DNA of 64,000 bases from Acanthacorydalis orientalis (GCA_034766995.1 CM068322.1:19843745-19907744), one strand, 5' to 3'. Shown: positions 1 through 11,655, counted from the stretch's first letter. The notes: a model not told the origin generated them from the sequence alone. Program-made: numbers and translations.

Positions 1-620
1 TTCAAGGAGAAGTAGAATCAACACAAGTAAGTTAGCAATTAAATATTTATATTATTTAATGTATTCTTATTCTTGTTTGCTGTTTATAGAGTAAAAATAG
101 GTAATAATGTAAATTAAAAAAAGTAATAGTTATGGAAATAAATTTATGCAACATTTTATTATTTTTTATAAATAAATATTTAGATATTTAATATATTTTA
201 AGGTTCACAAATCATTACAAAGAATTCGAGAAAGAAAACTTGCTCAGTTTATTCCATGGTCTCCAGCAAGTATTCAAGTTGCTTTGTCACGTAAATCACC
301 ATACATACAGACTGCACATCGTGTCTCTGGACTTATGCTTGCGAACCATACAAGCATATCCATGGTATTTAATATTCTTTTTATTTTTTAAAAAAAATAT
401 TTATTGTTTTGTTTTAAAGTTGTTTGACAGAGTTTTGACGCAGTATGAAAAACTTCGTAAACGTGAAGCTTTTCTTGAACAGTTTCGAAAAGAAGAAATG
501 TTTAAAGATAATCTAGATGAACTAGATAATTCAAAAAGTGTAGTACAAGATCTTGTACAAGAGTATCAAGCAGCGACTAGATCAGACTACATGAATAAAA
601 TGAATTTTTTCGAAAAGTAG
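1..620 (+). CDS. gammaTub: Gamma-tubulin, C-terminal part (last three coding exons; 5' part lies outside the window)
   Basis: Gamma-tubulin is the GTP-binding tubulin of the gamma-tubulin ring complex, which nucleates microtubules at centrosomes and spindles. The coding segments are 1-26, 203-364 and 420-620, ending in TAG at 618-620. Introns 27-202 (GTAAGT...AAG) and 365-419 (GTATTT...AAG) are both phase 0. Seen directly: QGEVESTQ then [47 protein letters not shown], then [26 protein letters not shown] and [10 protein letters not shown]. These are the family's C-terminal domain blocks, so about 128 of the usual roughly 450 residues are here. Two oddities stand out. The residue at the second junction is Met where animal proteins usually have Ser, and the tail after the final DY is MNKMNFFEK instead of the usual ISWGTQ-type ending. 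Identity is near certain; which paralogue it is cannot be told. Confidence 0.97.
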
Positions 621-990
621 ATTTGAATTGTGTGTAAAAATGTGCCATGTTAATCATATATTTATTCATCCAGTGGCCATATATTAATTTGTATATATTG
701 ATATCTCAACCATTTAATTAATTAAGATTTTTTTTTATTTTTGTAGGAAATTTAAAACTTAATTTTATATGACATCTCTTTCCACAAGGCGTTAATTTTT
801 AATATTGTTGAGTTGTTGTTCCTAAATTAATTTTAATGTTATTTGAAAAGTAACAGTTTTGGCTTAACTCAGGAAACATAACAGTGATTATTAACATTGA
901 AAAATTAATCATATACTAATAATAAATATGTATTTTGATTGTATGTTAAATAAATGTTTTATATTGATTTTTGTGTTTTTATTTTGTAAG
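621..990 (+). terminator. Gamma-tubulin 3' UTR and polyadenylation signal
   Basis: After the TAG the sequence is A+T-rich and non-coding. Canonical AATAAA hexamers occur at 921-926 and 949-954. The second is followed by a T/GT-rich stretch (about 960-988) of the kind that serves as a downstream cleavage element, so cleavage is most likely near 965-985. Transcript evidence would fix the site. Confidence 0.7.
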
Positions 991-2340
991 TTGACAGATT
1001 GCTATTAATTGTTAAAGTAAATATAATTGGATTATATATCGATTGAAAAGAATTCATTTTTTATTGGTAATTAAAATGGAAGAAACCATGTAAAATAAAT
1101 TTAATATCTGATTTATCAGTACTGCTCTTCACTATAAGTAAATATACATAACATGATACATTAGAAATTTATGTGAAAATATTAAGTACATTTTTAAATT
1201 ATTAAATATACTGAAAATTATATTGTTTTCTTTATATAAGTACACTGATTGTTATTAATGTTTATAGTTATTTAATTGTTACATTTCTCAAAGTATTTTC
1301 ATTATAGTTCTGCTCAAATTTTTGAAATTCCAAACTCAATGTATTCTCTTGGACCAAATAAAGTTCTCTTTATAGAGAAAATGAGAATTAACAAAATGCT
1401 TTAAAAAGCTGATATCAAATACTTCATATATTATATTAAAAAATGGAAATATTTATAAGAAAAAAACAATATAATGAAATATTTTTTGTATTCAATAATC
1501 CACTGTTAGTAATAATATATCAAATTATTTATTTAATCAATATAAGATATATCAAAAAATATAAACTTCTATTAAATAAATAGCAGACATTAATAATTTT
1601 CAAAACCATAAATTTGTAAAATTTTATACTTATGAAATATTTAAGTAATTTATGTAAAAGAAATTTTTATTCTAAATAAAGTTTAAATAAGTTAAAAATG
1701 GATATTTTTATTATTTTTTCCAATATAGAAGTAGAAATGTCAGTTTTGGAAAATATTAAATACAACTGTTTTTTTTTTGTTTTAAAAAATTAAAAATTAT
1801 TTTCATCTTTCATTAAAACTATAGATATTAAAAATAACTTGAACAACATCAAGTAATTTTATTGTTTTATGAGGATCAAACAAACGTTAATATTCGCCGA
1901 CGAAATGAACAGAAAATATCATTAGTTAAAAGTTATTGTGAACAATTGTTTTGGAGAGGATATTTTATTATCTTGTGTTTTTTAAATATATGTGCAATTA
2001 ACTAATATTATTTATGTAGTTACTGATTCCAGATTAGTTACGGGCCCAATTTTAGCTAATACTGTTATTCTTGTTAGCTGAAAATGTGATATTTTGATAT
2101 TATTTTTTTAATGATTTTTTTACTTTTAAAAGATTTAAAAATCTATTGTTTTTGATATACTATGTTTATAAAACTCAAGAAATAATAATTTGATAACTAA
2201 TTTATTAGTTTTATATAGACAACTAAGAGTACTGATCAGCTATGGTTGTAGTATAAAATATTAAATTTTTTCTATTCATCATGGAATATAAACATTTTTC
2301 TATCTATATAAAATAATTCCATCATAAAATTTTCATAAAA
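990..2340. other. A+T-rich intergenic DNA, nothing recognised
   Basis: Low-complexity A+T-rich sequence downstream of gamma-tubulin. I see no long open frame, splice-bounded exon, structured RNA or transposon end here. Confidence 0.6.
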
Positions 2341-2344
2341 CAAT

Positions 2345-2815
2345 TTTTTTTGTAGACCACCCCCTCAAAACGCTGCTTCTCCCGCTACTCTCTATAAGTA
2401 GCACGTTAATCATTTTAATTTCCGTTCATTTCCCATGTTTCACGAATCGTCATGTTCGTCGATTCCAATCAAACAATATTCGGGCACTGCCAATTGTATG
2501 TTGGTCTCTTCAGAAAGTCTATCTGTGCTTCAAATTTACTTCTAAGCAGGGTATCAAGTTTCAGTGTACAGAAGAACATAAATCAATTATGAATATCGTG
2601 TACACAGAAGTTTTAGAATAAGTTTACAAAAAGTTTTCTTTTCAGTTTCACTATTTTTACGGTTTCATGTAAAATCGAAAAATAAATTTCATTATACAAT
2701 GCTTTTATTTCGTTTTCCATTTTTCATTTAAAAATTATTAATACTTAACGAGAGCAAGCGAATCGAGCCGGGGGGTGGCGAGCATAGCGAGTAGGGGACG
2801 AAACTTTCTGGTATT
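2345..2815. repeat. G+C-richer patch bounded by short inverted motif, possible degraded element
   Basis: CCACCCCC at 2357-2364 is mirrored by GGGGGTGG at 2771-2778. The right side carries an AGCGA/GAGC-rich stretch (about 2750-2800), a composition typical of the ends of some insect DNA transposons. The arms match only imperfectly beyond about 8 bp and no target-site duplication is evident, so this is a weak call. The interior encodes nothing recognisable. Confidence 0.25.
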
Positions 2816-2999
2816 TAAAAACATAATTTTATAGTAAAATAAGAAGTTATAAAAGATTAAAACGAATAATTTAAACACATATAGATAAATTCTTATTATA
2901 ATTTACATAAGCTATAAAATACACTTTATCTGTTAATATATTTTCATAAATAAATTTTTCAGAAATATTTTACATTTTATGCATCTTTTACATGCATAA

Positions 3000-3165
3000 A
3001 ATATAAGATAATGATGATGATGTCACCACCGTCTAAATATGCATAAGTAATAATCAAAAATGTCCAACAATTAATTATCGAACATTTACAATTAGAAAAA
3101 AATATGGTTTTTAGGTGAACACTTTTTTGTGAAAGTGTCGAGCTATAGTTCCAATCAATATAATA
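3000..3165 (-). repeat. F1 foldback MITE-like family, single arm (3.0 kb copy)
   Basis: On the minus strand it reads outward-to-inward through a CACAAA-rich tip, then AATGTTCGATAATTAATTGT, then TTTTTGATTATTACTTATGC. This is the order seen in both arms of the complete F1 copies near 13.1 and 59.0 kb. The opposite arm is missing or too diverged to see. No coding capacity. Confidence 0.5.
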
Positions 3166-3334
3166 ATATTTTAAATATTAAAGTTATACTTTTTGCTTGT
3201 ATGGGTGAGAGCACAAGTGCTAAGTTTAATCGTAGAAGACAAAAATTCGTGCAATTCGCGTGGACTGAGCTCACTATAAGAAAATTTAAATATATTTTAA
3301 TCATTGATATTTTATATCAAAATGTATCGAATAC

Positions 3335-3570
3335 TGTATTCTTGATCTCGGTCCTTTTGAATCAGCTAAGTGTATATTTTCTACTATTAATTTCGGCACA
3401 GGTACCATTCTCAGATAGATATGCAGACCAAGGTTTTTAATATCTACCTGAAGATGATATGAAACTAGTAGTGGAGACAGACACTTGGCTACTTATAAAT
3501 CATTTAGCTTAGTTTCGATCTAAAATAACGAAGACGAATAGGATAACGTCCAATGGGCTCACAGGTATAA
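3335..3570. repeat. F2 foldback MITE-like family (3.3 kb copy)
   Basis: Palindromic element. The left arm (TTTTGAATCAGCTAAGTGTA, TTTCTACTA, TTTCGGCAC, CCATTCTCAGATAGATAT) is the near reverse complement of the right arm (ATATCTACCTGAAGATG, GAAACTAGTAGTGGAGA, CAGACACTT). The outer right end, near 3560, contains CTCACAGGTAT, which recurs as ATCACAGGTAT at the end of the 9.1 kb copy. It has no open frame of its own. Confidence 0.55.
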
Positions 3571-3629
3571 ATAAAATCATTCAATATAATACATACGACT
3601 TAAAAATGTCAATTTTAAGAATGAGATAG

Positions 3630-3835
3630 TTTGTCACGGTTTTTGTTTGTGGCCAAATTTACTTTCACAAATGAATTTTTCACTACTTCCATAAATCACA
3701 AACAATTATATTGATCAAAAATGTTCAATAATTGACTATTGATCATTGTTTTATTATTGCTCATGCACACATTTCGATGGATTTGTTATCACCCTTAGAG
3801 GGTTAACGTAGAAAAAGTCTGTTTAATTTTTATAA
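3630..3835 (+). repeat. F1 foldback MITE-like family, left arm (3.6 kb copy)
   Basis: Contains TTTCACAAATGAATTTTTCAC, CATAAATCACAAAC, then AAAAATGTTCAATAATTGAC, ATTGATCATTG and ATTGCTCATGCACA. This is the best-preserved left arm of family F1. The interior to about 3830 resembles that of the 13.1 kb copy. A right arm is not visible. Confidence 0.55.
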
Positions 3836-4693
3836 TGGAGTTGCAAGTAGTTTATAAAATATTCATTTTCTTTAATATTTCATTATTTTAATTAAATAAA
3901 GAGATAGATTAACTGCGAAAATATTTATTAATGCTTGAAAAACAGTTTTTGTTTACGAACAGTATGATTTGAATCTTTATTTAAAATTATTATTCTTATT
4001 AAATTTCATTTTATGTAATTTATATTTTTCTTACAATTAGAAATAATTCGATACAAAGAAACGTCATAGAATTTTTGAGCTTTACTAACTTGGAAAAAAG
4101 ATTAAATGTAGGTCTTTATACAACAAGAAAAGAAAAATGAGATAAAATATGTAAGCATTTCTGAAAAAAATCGATTTTCTTCAACTAAAATAAATAACTT
4201 ATTTAAAATTATTTAGATGTAAGTTGTTAAGTGAATTTTAATTGTTTACAGATTTAAATGATTGAAAAGAAAACTTTGGAATGTACATAAAATGAAATTA
4301 AAAAAATAACAAATAAAACAAATTATATGTAAAAGCAAATGTGAAATATGTTGGAAATGACATATGAAATACAATACATTAGCGCAGCTAGAATAGTAAA
4401 AATGTAAAGATTGTATCTATTTGATAATAAAATAATGAGTTATAGTTTAACATTTTTTCCAAGCAAATGCTATGTATGCGTTTATAATAGAGAGAAATAA
4501 ATATTGACTTATCTGAATGTCATGCTATAATTCACAGATTCTTTACATGAAATTGCGTGTCCGTAATACTAGTACATGATATTTTAATCAAAAGAATTAT
4601 ACATTTTATGATTAAATGCTCGCAGCACGAATTCTTCATTTGTTAACGTATCGATTGATGATAATTTTGTATGAAAATACAAATTGCTTTAAA

Positions 4694-4696
<3 letters not shown>

Positions 4697-4752
<56 letters not shown>
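4697..4752. repeat. (TA)n microsatellite
   Basis: Uninterrupted TA dinucleotide run of about 56 bp. Confidence 0.98.
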
Positions 4753-4759
<7 letters not shown>

Positions 4760-5179
4760 TTTATTCATTATTTTTTCAGGATTTTAAATCAATTAATTTT
4801 TATAATGAATATTTAATTTCTATTCACGCATATTGAGAATAAAGAAACAAAATATAAAACAAGTTATCATACGACAATTAATTATTAAATACATAAAATA
4901 TTTGATACATTTTTATAAAACAAGGAAATATTTTAATAATTTATTATTAAAAATATTATTCACAATTTTTAATTTTGAATATTGACTTAAATCAATTATT
5001 ATAATTATTTAATAAGTGCATATAATAAAATTAGTAGATGTAAAAAAATATGAGTATATCTTATAACATACTTATACTTATTTTATATATAAATACTTAA
5101 TAATTAGATTTTTTCAAATAGCAAAGAAATATATTAGGAAAGAAAATTTTAGTATTATAAAACTATTTAAAGTTTATTA

Positions 5180-5184
<5 letters not shown>

Positions 5185-5246
<62 letters not shown>
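5185..5246. repeat. (TA)n microsatellite
   Basis: Uninterrupted TA run of about 60 bp, preceded by TATG. Confidence 0.98.
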
Positions 5247-5249
<3 letters not shown>

Positions 5250-5455
5250 TTTTCACATAAAATAGTTATAATGAGGAAATATAAATTATTATCTTTTGTA
5301 ATGTATAGTATTTTGTAAGTTAAATATTCGAAAAATTTACATACTTTACAGGAGAGATTTAATTATTTTAAAAAATGTATTTATATTATTTTGAAATTAC
5401 TTTTTGAGAATAATACAAAATAAATAAAAATAGATATATTTAAAATTATTTATAA

Positions 5456-5515
<60 letters not shown>

Positions 5516-6054
5516 TTGTTTACGTGGAAATACATATACTACTTGGATATTTCACTTTGTATGCAGTTTATATAAAATTTCTCTGATGTTATCAGCAAAT
5601 ATGTCTCCAATAAATTATCTACTTAGACGACAATATGTTTCGATTTATAAAATATTGATTAATTCAACGGGTGGTCAATTCTTATTGATTATTTATAGGA
5701 GCAATACCTTCGATGTGGCATCTCATAAGTCAACTATTGTAACTGTTGCTAATTTGTGACGATTAAAGCAGTTGGAAATGAATTTGCTATAAACAGAAAT
5801 GAATTATTATAGCAATATGAAAACACTTGAATATAAATGTATTTTTATATATAAATATATATTCTAGAGCCGGTTCTACGATAATCAATATTTTTTAAAA
5901 ATTTGTAATGTATTTGCGTGGAAAAATATGAAAATAATTTTATTTATAAAAAACAAGTCGACGAGAAATGGTAATTTATAATTTTAGGTATGCGGAATAC
6001 GGTAAGTTAGGTATTAGGTATACGGAATCAAAACGTTTCAAATAAAATGGGTAG

Positions 6055-6058
<4 letters not shown>

Positions 6059-6118
<60 letters not shown>
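6059..6118. repeat. (TA)n microsatellite
   Basis: TA run of about 58 bp ending in ACATATATAT and followed by a TG-rich stretch (TGTGTTGG, GTGTGTGTTGG). Confidence 0.98.
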
Positions 6119-6124
<6 letters not shown>

Positions 6125-6844
6125 TATTTGTGTTGGTGTATGGTGAGTGTATGCGTGTGTGTTGGAAGAAAAATCTTTATTTAATATAATTAACACACGC
6201 TTGTCTGATAATCTCGTTGAAATATTCTCATTCGATGTAAGTACACCTGTTTGATTTTACAGTATTTTGTTACATATTTATAAATTTATTTAAATATAAG
6301 CAAATTATTAGGATTTTGAATATTTATTCGTCTGTTTACTATATTTTTACCATGCATTTGATTACAATCAGTGAATTAATTGCAAAATTAACCTTGCTTT
6401 TGTTTTATGAAGTGATTTGTGTGCGAAATACATTTTATTATCCTAATTGTTATTGCGTTTCATAAATTCGCATAATTACATATGCACATATGTATGTATA
6501 TTTCGATATTTAAATAAGAGTAGTTATGATAAATATTTTTTTTATTGAATTAAAATATTACGACCTCTACTTAATATCATATATGTTTTTTAAGTATTTT
6601 GACGATAAATTCATAAAATTATTCATATAAATTTAATATAATCATGCAATTGCGATGATTAATATATACTATTTTTTGCGACGGAGTGACTGAAATGATG
6701 ACTAGAAACTATTTAAATAAACGTACAATGACAATGAATTTATTTATAAATTATTTTATAACAGACTTTTTCGTGTAACTTTTTAGAAAATATTATTTTA
6801 TGATGATTCAGTTATACATATATACATACATACAAACATGCATT

Positions 6845-6846
<2 letters not shown>

Positions 6847-6890
<44 letters not shown>

Positions 6891-6946
6891 CATACATACA
6901 TACATACATACATACATAATATATATATATATATATATACACATAC

Positions 6947-7006
<60 letters not shown>
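6847..7006. repeat. Compound (TA)n / (CATA)n microsatellite
   Basis: Alternating blocks of TA dinucleotide and CATA tetranucleotide repeats: TA, then CATA at about 6885-6918, TA, CATA at about 6940-6960, and TA. Open on both strands only because it encodes Ile-Tyr or Tyr-Val-Cys repeats; not a gene. Confidence 0.97.
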
Positions 7007-7010
<4 letters not shown>

Positions 7011-7323
7011 TAGTATTTTAAATAATCGTATGATTTTTTGCAAAAAAAATTGTTCAGATTTTCAAGTAAAAATAAGAGTTAATATTTTTATAGACGATAA
7101 TATTAACTTAAAAGGATACTTCAATTTGGAAACCATGTCAAAATTGTGATTTTCTTAAAGTATTTGATATATCAATTTCTAATTTCGTAAAGCAGTTTTG
7201 TCTGTATTTAAAGAAACTATAATCTTTTTTATACTTATATATCTATATATACACATCGACGCATAGTATTATTTAAGACTTTATTATGTATCCTTACCTC
7301 AGTTTGAAAATATATATTTTACC

Positions 7324-7475
7324 ACAATTCTCTACATAGTTTTCGTCATTTTGAATCACGGGAGTTTTTACCTTTTGCTGACAGTTTCGGCACGTGTGCC
7401 ATTTTCAGGCAGTTGCAGATAACTAATTAGTTATCTGCAACTGAAGATAGATACATGACGAAACTAACTGCAGAA
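7324..7475. repeat. F2 foldback MITE-like family with a perfect palindromic core
   Basis: Left arm: TTTTCGTCATTTTGAATCA, TTTCGGCACGTGTGCCATT, TTCAGG. Right arm: ACTGAAGATAG and CGAAACTAACTGCAG. The centre (7410-7443) is a perfect 34-bp palindrome centred on AATT, so this copy is almost all stem. Confidence 0.6.
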
Positions 7476-7479
7476 GTTA

Positions 7480-8364
7480 AAAAATCATATAATTTAAAAT
7501 AATAAAAACCTCGAAGTCAATATATTAACTGGATTACTATAAATACAAAAAAATAAATTAAATTTTACCTAAAACTTGATTTGGTTTAATTTTATAAAGT
7601 TTAACTACACTTTATATTTCTAATATTAAATTTGAAAATTTTTAGGATACATTCCGAAAAGATTTATAATAAAAACATGTCTAGCAAGTATTTATAGCAA
7701 CTTTTTAATTTTACTACCATAAGAATGAAAATAAGAATACGAAAATAATTATAACGTCATCTTCCTTACTAAATCGGATACAAATTAAATTCTTGTGGTT
7801 TTTGTCACTTGTTATAAAAAAAAAACATTTTCTTAGAAAGAACAATATTTAATAATCTTCAAAATTGACATAGCTATTAAATAAAAGAGGAAAAATAAGT
7901 TATTTGCAAAAACAAGTGTTTTCTCTTCTTAATCTAATTTATTATCTCTGCTTTTTAAATATTTCTTTTCTATCGATCAGTTTCAAATACCTATTAATTA
8001 AGCAACGTGAAGCTTTTCTTTGAATTTTCTCGATGTCATGCATTTTAAGTACAGAATTTAAATCCGATGCGGTGTTCATGTTAAATGACAACTTTAAGGA
8101 AGAAAGTGAAAAATTCAAAAGTTTTTAATCAACACATACTAATTGCATGATTGTGATTTTAAAAAAATATTTAGTAATTCTATTTATTATATAGAATTAA
8201 TTTTAGAATTTTAATGTTACAGATAAACATTTGAAAAGCTAATAGATAAGCCAGTTAAAAATCGATTCGAATAAATTACTTTATTTTTGACATGATTTTA
8301 ATATTTAAAATGTGAATATTATATAAATGTGAAAACTGATTGAAAATATTATAAGTTTTAATGC

Positions 8365-8406
<42 letters not shown>

Positions 8407-9018
8407 ATATAAATGCAATTCATTTTTGTTAAAAAGCAGCTGCAATATAAATAATAATTTATATCTTGACATAAACATATTCAATGCTCAGAGGTATGTC
8501 AGTTAAAGTAACAATTTTTATGTTTCAAACAATGCATTTATTTTGTTTCATTGTTAAGTATAGTTGAAGTGTAGAACTAACATATTAATTAATTCAAGCT
8601 GGAGGTAATCTTTATAATCGTAACATGTTAGCGCAGAACTACACTTCATACTATGACAGCAAAAAGGCACGTACTTATGGATTAGTAAGTCTGCTGGAAT
8701 TTTTAATAGTCTGTGTACATTTTTTTCTGTGAAATATTAAAATAGTATTGCAGGAAATGTATATCCATTGGATTTATTTTATGCAGAAAGACAAAGGATT
8801 TATGAACTCAGAATCATCTCGGATAGTAAGTAAATTTTGTTATGATTCGTAATATTCGTTCAATACTTGAACTTAAAAGAGTAACACAAAGATATATGAT
8901 TGAAAAGTATTTAAGGATGTTAAGAATGTTTTTAAGTTCGTATTTTATAGTATACAAAAATGGATTATTATTTATTAAGAAGAAAATCATTACTTATAAA
9001 CATTATTTATATATACTC

Positions 9019-9050
<32 letters not shown>
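7480..9050. other. A+T-rich intergenic DNA
   Basis: Contains (TA)n runs at about 8369-8404 and 9020-9057. No coding region, RNA gene or transposon end recognised. Confidence 0.55.
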
Positions 9051-9054
<4 letters not shown>

Positions 9055-9059
<5 letters not shown>

Positions 9060-9255
9060 CTTTTTTCTGGTCTTTTTGAATTAGTTATGTGCCTATTCTC
9101 TACTTCTACTTTCGCCACTTGTGCCATTCTCGAGTAGATGTTGGAGTCAGTTTTTAATATCCTCCTGAGGATGTCTATCTGTGGAGAACAGACACTTATC
9201 TGATACAAAATGACGAAGATCACTAGAACAACGTATTGACGAAATCACAGGTATA
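9055..9255. repeat. F2 foldback MITE-like family (9.1 kb copy)
   Basis: Left arm: GGTCTTTTTGAATTAGTTATG, CCTATTCTCTACTTCTACTT, CCACTTGTGCCATTCTCGAG. Right arm: CTCCTGAGGATGTCTATC, GTGGAGAACAGACACTTATC, AAATGACGAAGATCACTAGA, ending near ATCACAGGTAT. It directly abuts a (TA)n run on its left. The right arm extends further out than the left one, which fits a left truncation at the microsatellite. Confidence 0.55.
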
Positions 9256-9400
9256 CAATTATAATATATTTAAATTATTTATAAAAAAAATAATAAACTT
9301 TTTACTTTGTATAAAATATGTTAAATAAGGTTTGAATTTTTAATTATAATTAAGAACGTGAACAGTATGAGTTACTTTTAAATATCATGGTTTATTGTAA

Positions 9401-9842
9401 AGTAGGGTACACAGCATCAGTTAAAACTGACAGTCAGAGGGTAAATGACAGTCAAAATGATAATGTATGTTTCGAAATCACTGTCAGTCCGACTGAAGCA
9501 ATTCAACATTTTTGAATATGGACTGTCATTTATATTGAAACTGTCAGTAACTGGATACTATGTGAATAGTTTCTGTCAGTCATCATTTACTCGCGTGATT
9601 TTAACAAGGTCGAAGTAAAAAAGGATTTTCTTGCTTTTTTCATGTTAACATTTTAAGAAAAAGGTGTTTTTATATTTTTACGCGAAAAATGAAAAACGGA
9701 AGGTGAAACATCTATATTAATAGAATTTATTGATTGTTATAAAAACAACAGAGCATTATGGGACAGTCTTTAAATTATGATGTGTATTCTTAAATAACAG
9801 TTCAGAAAATCGTCAGTTTTAACTGATGATATTTACTCTACT
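9401..9842 (+). mobile_element. Non-autonomous PIF/Harbinger-type element with MADF remnant
   Basis: A complete 442-bp element. Both ends start AGTAG(G/A)GTA and share CATCAGTTAAAACTGAC (terminal inverted repeats of about 31 bp with about four mismatches). It is flanked by TAA at 9398-9400 and 9843-9845, the 3-bp target duplication expected for PIF/Harbinger. The left subterminal region repeats ACTGACAG/CTGTCAGT about six times (9425-9580). About 9693-9773 encodes a decayed MADF-like segment, ETSILIEFIDCYKNN then RALWDS, interrupted by TAA at 9771. MADF/Myb-like DNA-binding proteins are partner proteins in Harbinger-class elements. No DDE transposase is present, so it must rely on a partner supplied elsewhere. 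Confidence 0.75.
9693..9791 (+). pseudogene. MADF-domain remnant inside the Harbinger-type element
   Basis: In frame from 9693: KTEGETSILIEFIDCYKNN followed by RALWDSL, then TAA at 9771-9773. A +1 shift continues as LNYDVYS. The spacing of I(E)F(I), Y and LWD matches the first two helices of MADF domains, which bind DNA. It lacks a clean start (TGA at 9690-9692) and the third helix, so it is broken. Confidence 0.55.
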
Positions 9843-9849
9843 TAACGCA

Positions 9850-11650
9850 GATTATAGATGTCGTAGAGGTGCGAATCGGGATAGAAGACATAATTTATTG
9901 TTTAACGGAATTAGAGAGAATAAGTGAAAATATTTTTTCATTCATTTTGTAAGTACACAAAAAAATTTAAAGCTTAATAAAAGTACTAAAAAAGTCCGTT
10001 AAAGTAGAAATGTTGATAATTCAACGTTATCCACTCCATATCTGTATATTGTCAATACAGTTCATATGAATTACAAATTATGCAAGCGGTTGGAAAAAAA
10101 GTAATGCATTGCAGAGACGCTTGACACAGTAATTGCATAGATTATGATATCGCATGCTCATACGTACAGATGATACGATGGGATGTGCATCACATATTTA
10201 CGATGGGAATAATAATTACTTGTTTTATAAAGAGACATCGGACATTGAAACGCATACATCAATTCGGAAAAAATACCACAAATCCAATAATTAACTTGTG
10301 GAAACAATTTGTAATGTCGGTTTGCGATTTTTCATTCCAAGCACTTAATAAATAATTGCTTGATTAATTGCAAACAAATGTAATGCGATCGACTGAATCG
10401 TGACGATGAGCAGGAATTAAATATATACAATGCGGGTATCGATTGTGTTTCATATACATACATACAAAATAATTGTACTTAAAATGTTGAAGCTTTGTTA
10501 AAAATACCACTTTTTTATTGGCGAAACATTTATTTTAAAGCTTTAGAGATATCGTTCTTATATTATATTTAAATCGCGATTTGTAATTTAAAATTTTAAT
10601 TAATATGTTATAATGTATTAATATTAATTTCCCTACAACACCTTTTTTTAATAAAATTTAATAATAATCAGGAGATAAAAAATTTAAATCATTATTTCAT
10701 GATGTTTTTTTTTTAAAAAAAAATCATTTTAATAAATGCATTTTTAATAATCTTTAAAATATTTATGTACATGAGGTATTCTTTTTATTTATACTAAAGT
10801 ATTTATTTTATTTCCAAGTTACATTCATTTCATTCGAATTATTTAACATTTAAATAAAATACATATTGTTTTGTAAAGAAAGATGATATTATTTTAATTA
10901 TATAAACAGTATTTATTGAATTTGATTAGATGATTATTTCTAAAACGTAATCATACGACTATGAATATTATAATTTTTAATGTAAGTCAATCAAACTAAA
11001 TGTACATAAAAGCCTTACGCGCTTTGTATATCTCGCTATAATACGTCGTATTTTACAGAATCATGTATTTACCTTTATAAATTAGCAAAGTTCGAGTGAA
11101 CATTTCATTTGTATAATATTCAATATCGTACATCAGCCTTCGAACTTTTGTCATCACGACGCGGGGCGAGAAGGTATTGTAATGTTTGCGATTGTGCGAT
11201 CGCTGGTAGTCATTTCTAAATCTGTACATGTGTATAACTCATAAAGCATGTCATTTGTGTAAAACGTTCTTGATGCAAACGTCCTTGACTCACGTGTTTC
11301 TTGTGTAAAACGGCAGCGTTAACTATCTAGAATTCTGTTCACACAATTGTTCACCGTTGAGGTTCATTACCGTGGTCGAAATTATAAAAGATCTCATTTA
11401 GATGGGAGATTTTGCCGAAAAAACATGTATTTTTAAACTAACTGAGACTTTTTATTTCATCAATCAACTTTGAATATATTTCTTGTATTTTTCCTTCTTT
11501 TATAATCTTTTTCTTAATTGGACAAGATTATTAATGTTCATTAATTTAAACATATAAATTTACATGTTTTTTACATGATATTCATTGAATAGGATATAGA
11601 GTGAAATCACTTAAAATATGTTAAAAATACATTTCATTAATAATATAGAT
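9850..11650. other. Intergenic DNA including two G+C-richer, low-repeat patches
   Basis: About 10080-10420 and about 11000-11390 stand out from the surrounding A+T-rich DNA: mixed sequence with several CG dinucleotides and CGATCG/GATCG motifs. In the second patch, AAAGTTCGA (near 11086) and TCGAACTTT (near 11139) form a 9-bp inverted repeat. Neither patch has a convincing open frame or splice-bounded exon. They could be regulatory DNA or part of a non-coding transcript. The rest is A+T-rich filler. Confidence 0.4.
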
Positions 11651-11655
11651 ATTAA

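Larger units (their letters stand above)
3840..6840. other. A+T-rich intergenic DNA with four long (TA)n arrays
   Basis: Apart from the microsatellites at about 4697-4752, 5185-5245, 5462-5509 and 6059-6118, I recognise no gene or mobile-element end. The (TA)n runs are uninterrupted for roughly 25-30 units each. Confidence 0.6.

Noticed and set aside
3430..3480. Hammerhead-ribozyme-like core CTGAAGA ... GAAAC in F2 copies (also 7441-7475 and 25770-25790)
   Set aside because: CTGANGA followed by GAAA fits the hammerhead consensus on paper. However, the CTG and GAAAC bases pair with the opposite F2 arm (CAG, GTTTC-like), no stem II can form in the 6-13 nt between them, and no UH cleavage site sits at the required position.
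6798..7149. Open frames on both strands encoding Tyr-Ile-Tyr-Ile stretches (also at 18.6, 22.4-22.9, 41.9, 48.1, 50.1, 51.7 and 63.5 kb)
   Set aside because: They are translations of (TA)n and (CATA)n microsatellites, open in several frames at once, with no start context, domain or splice support.
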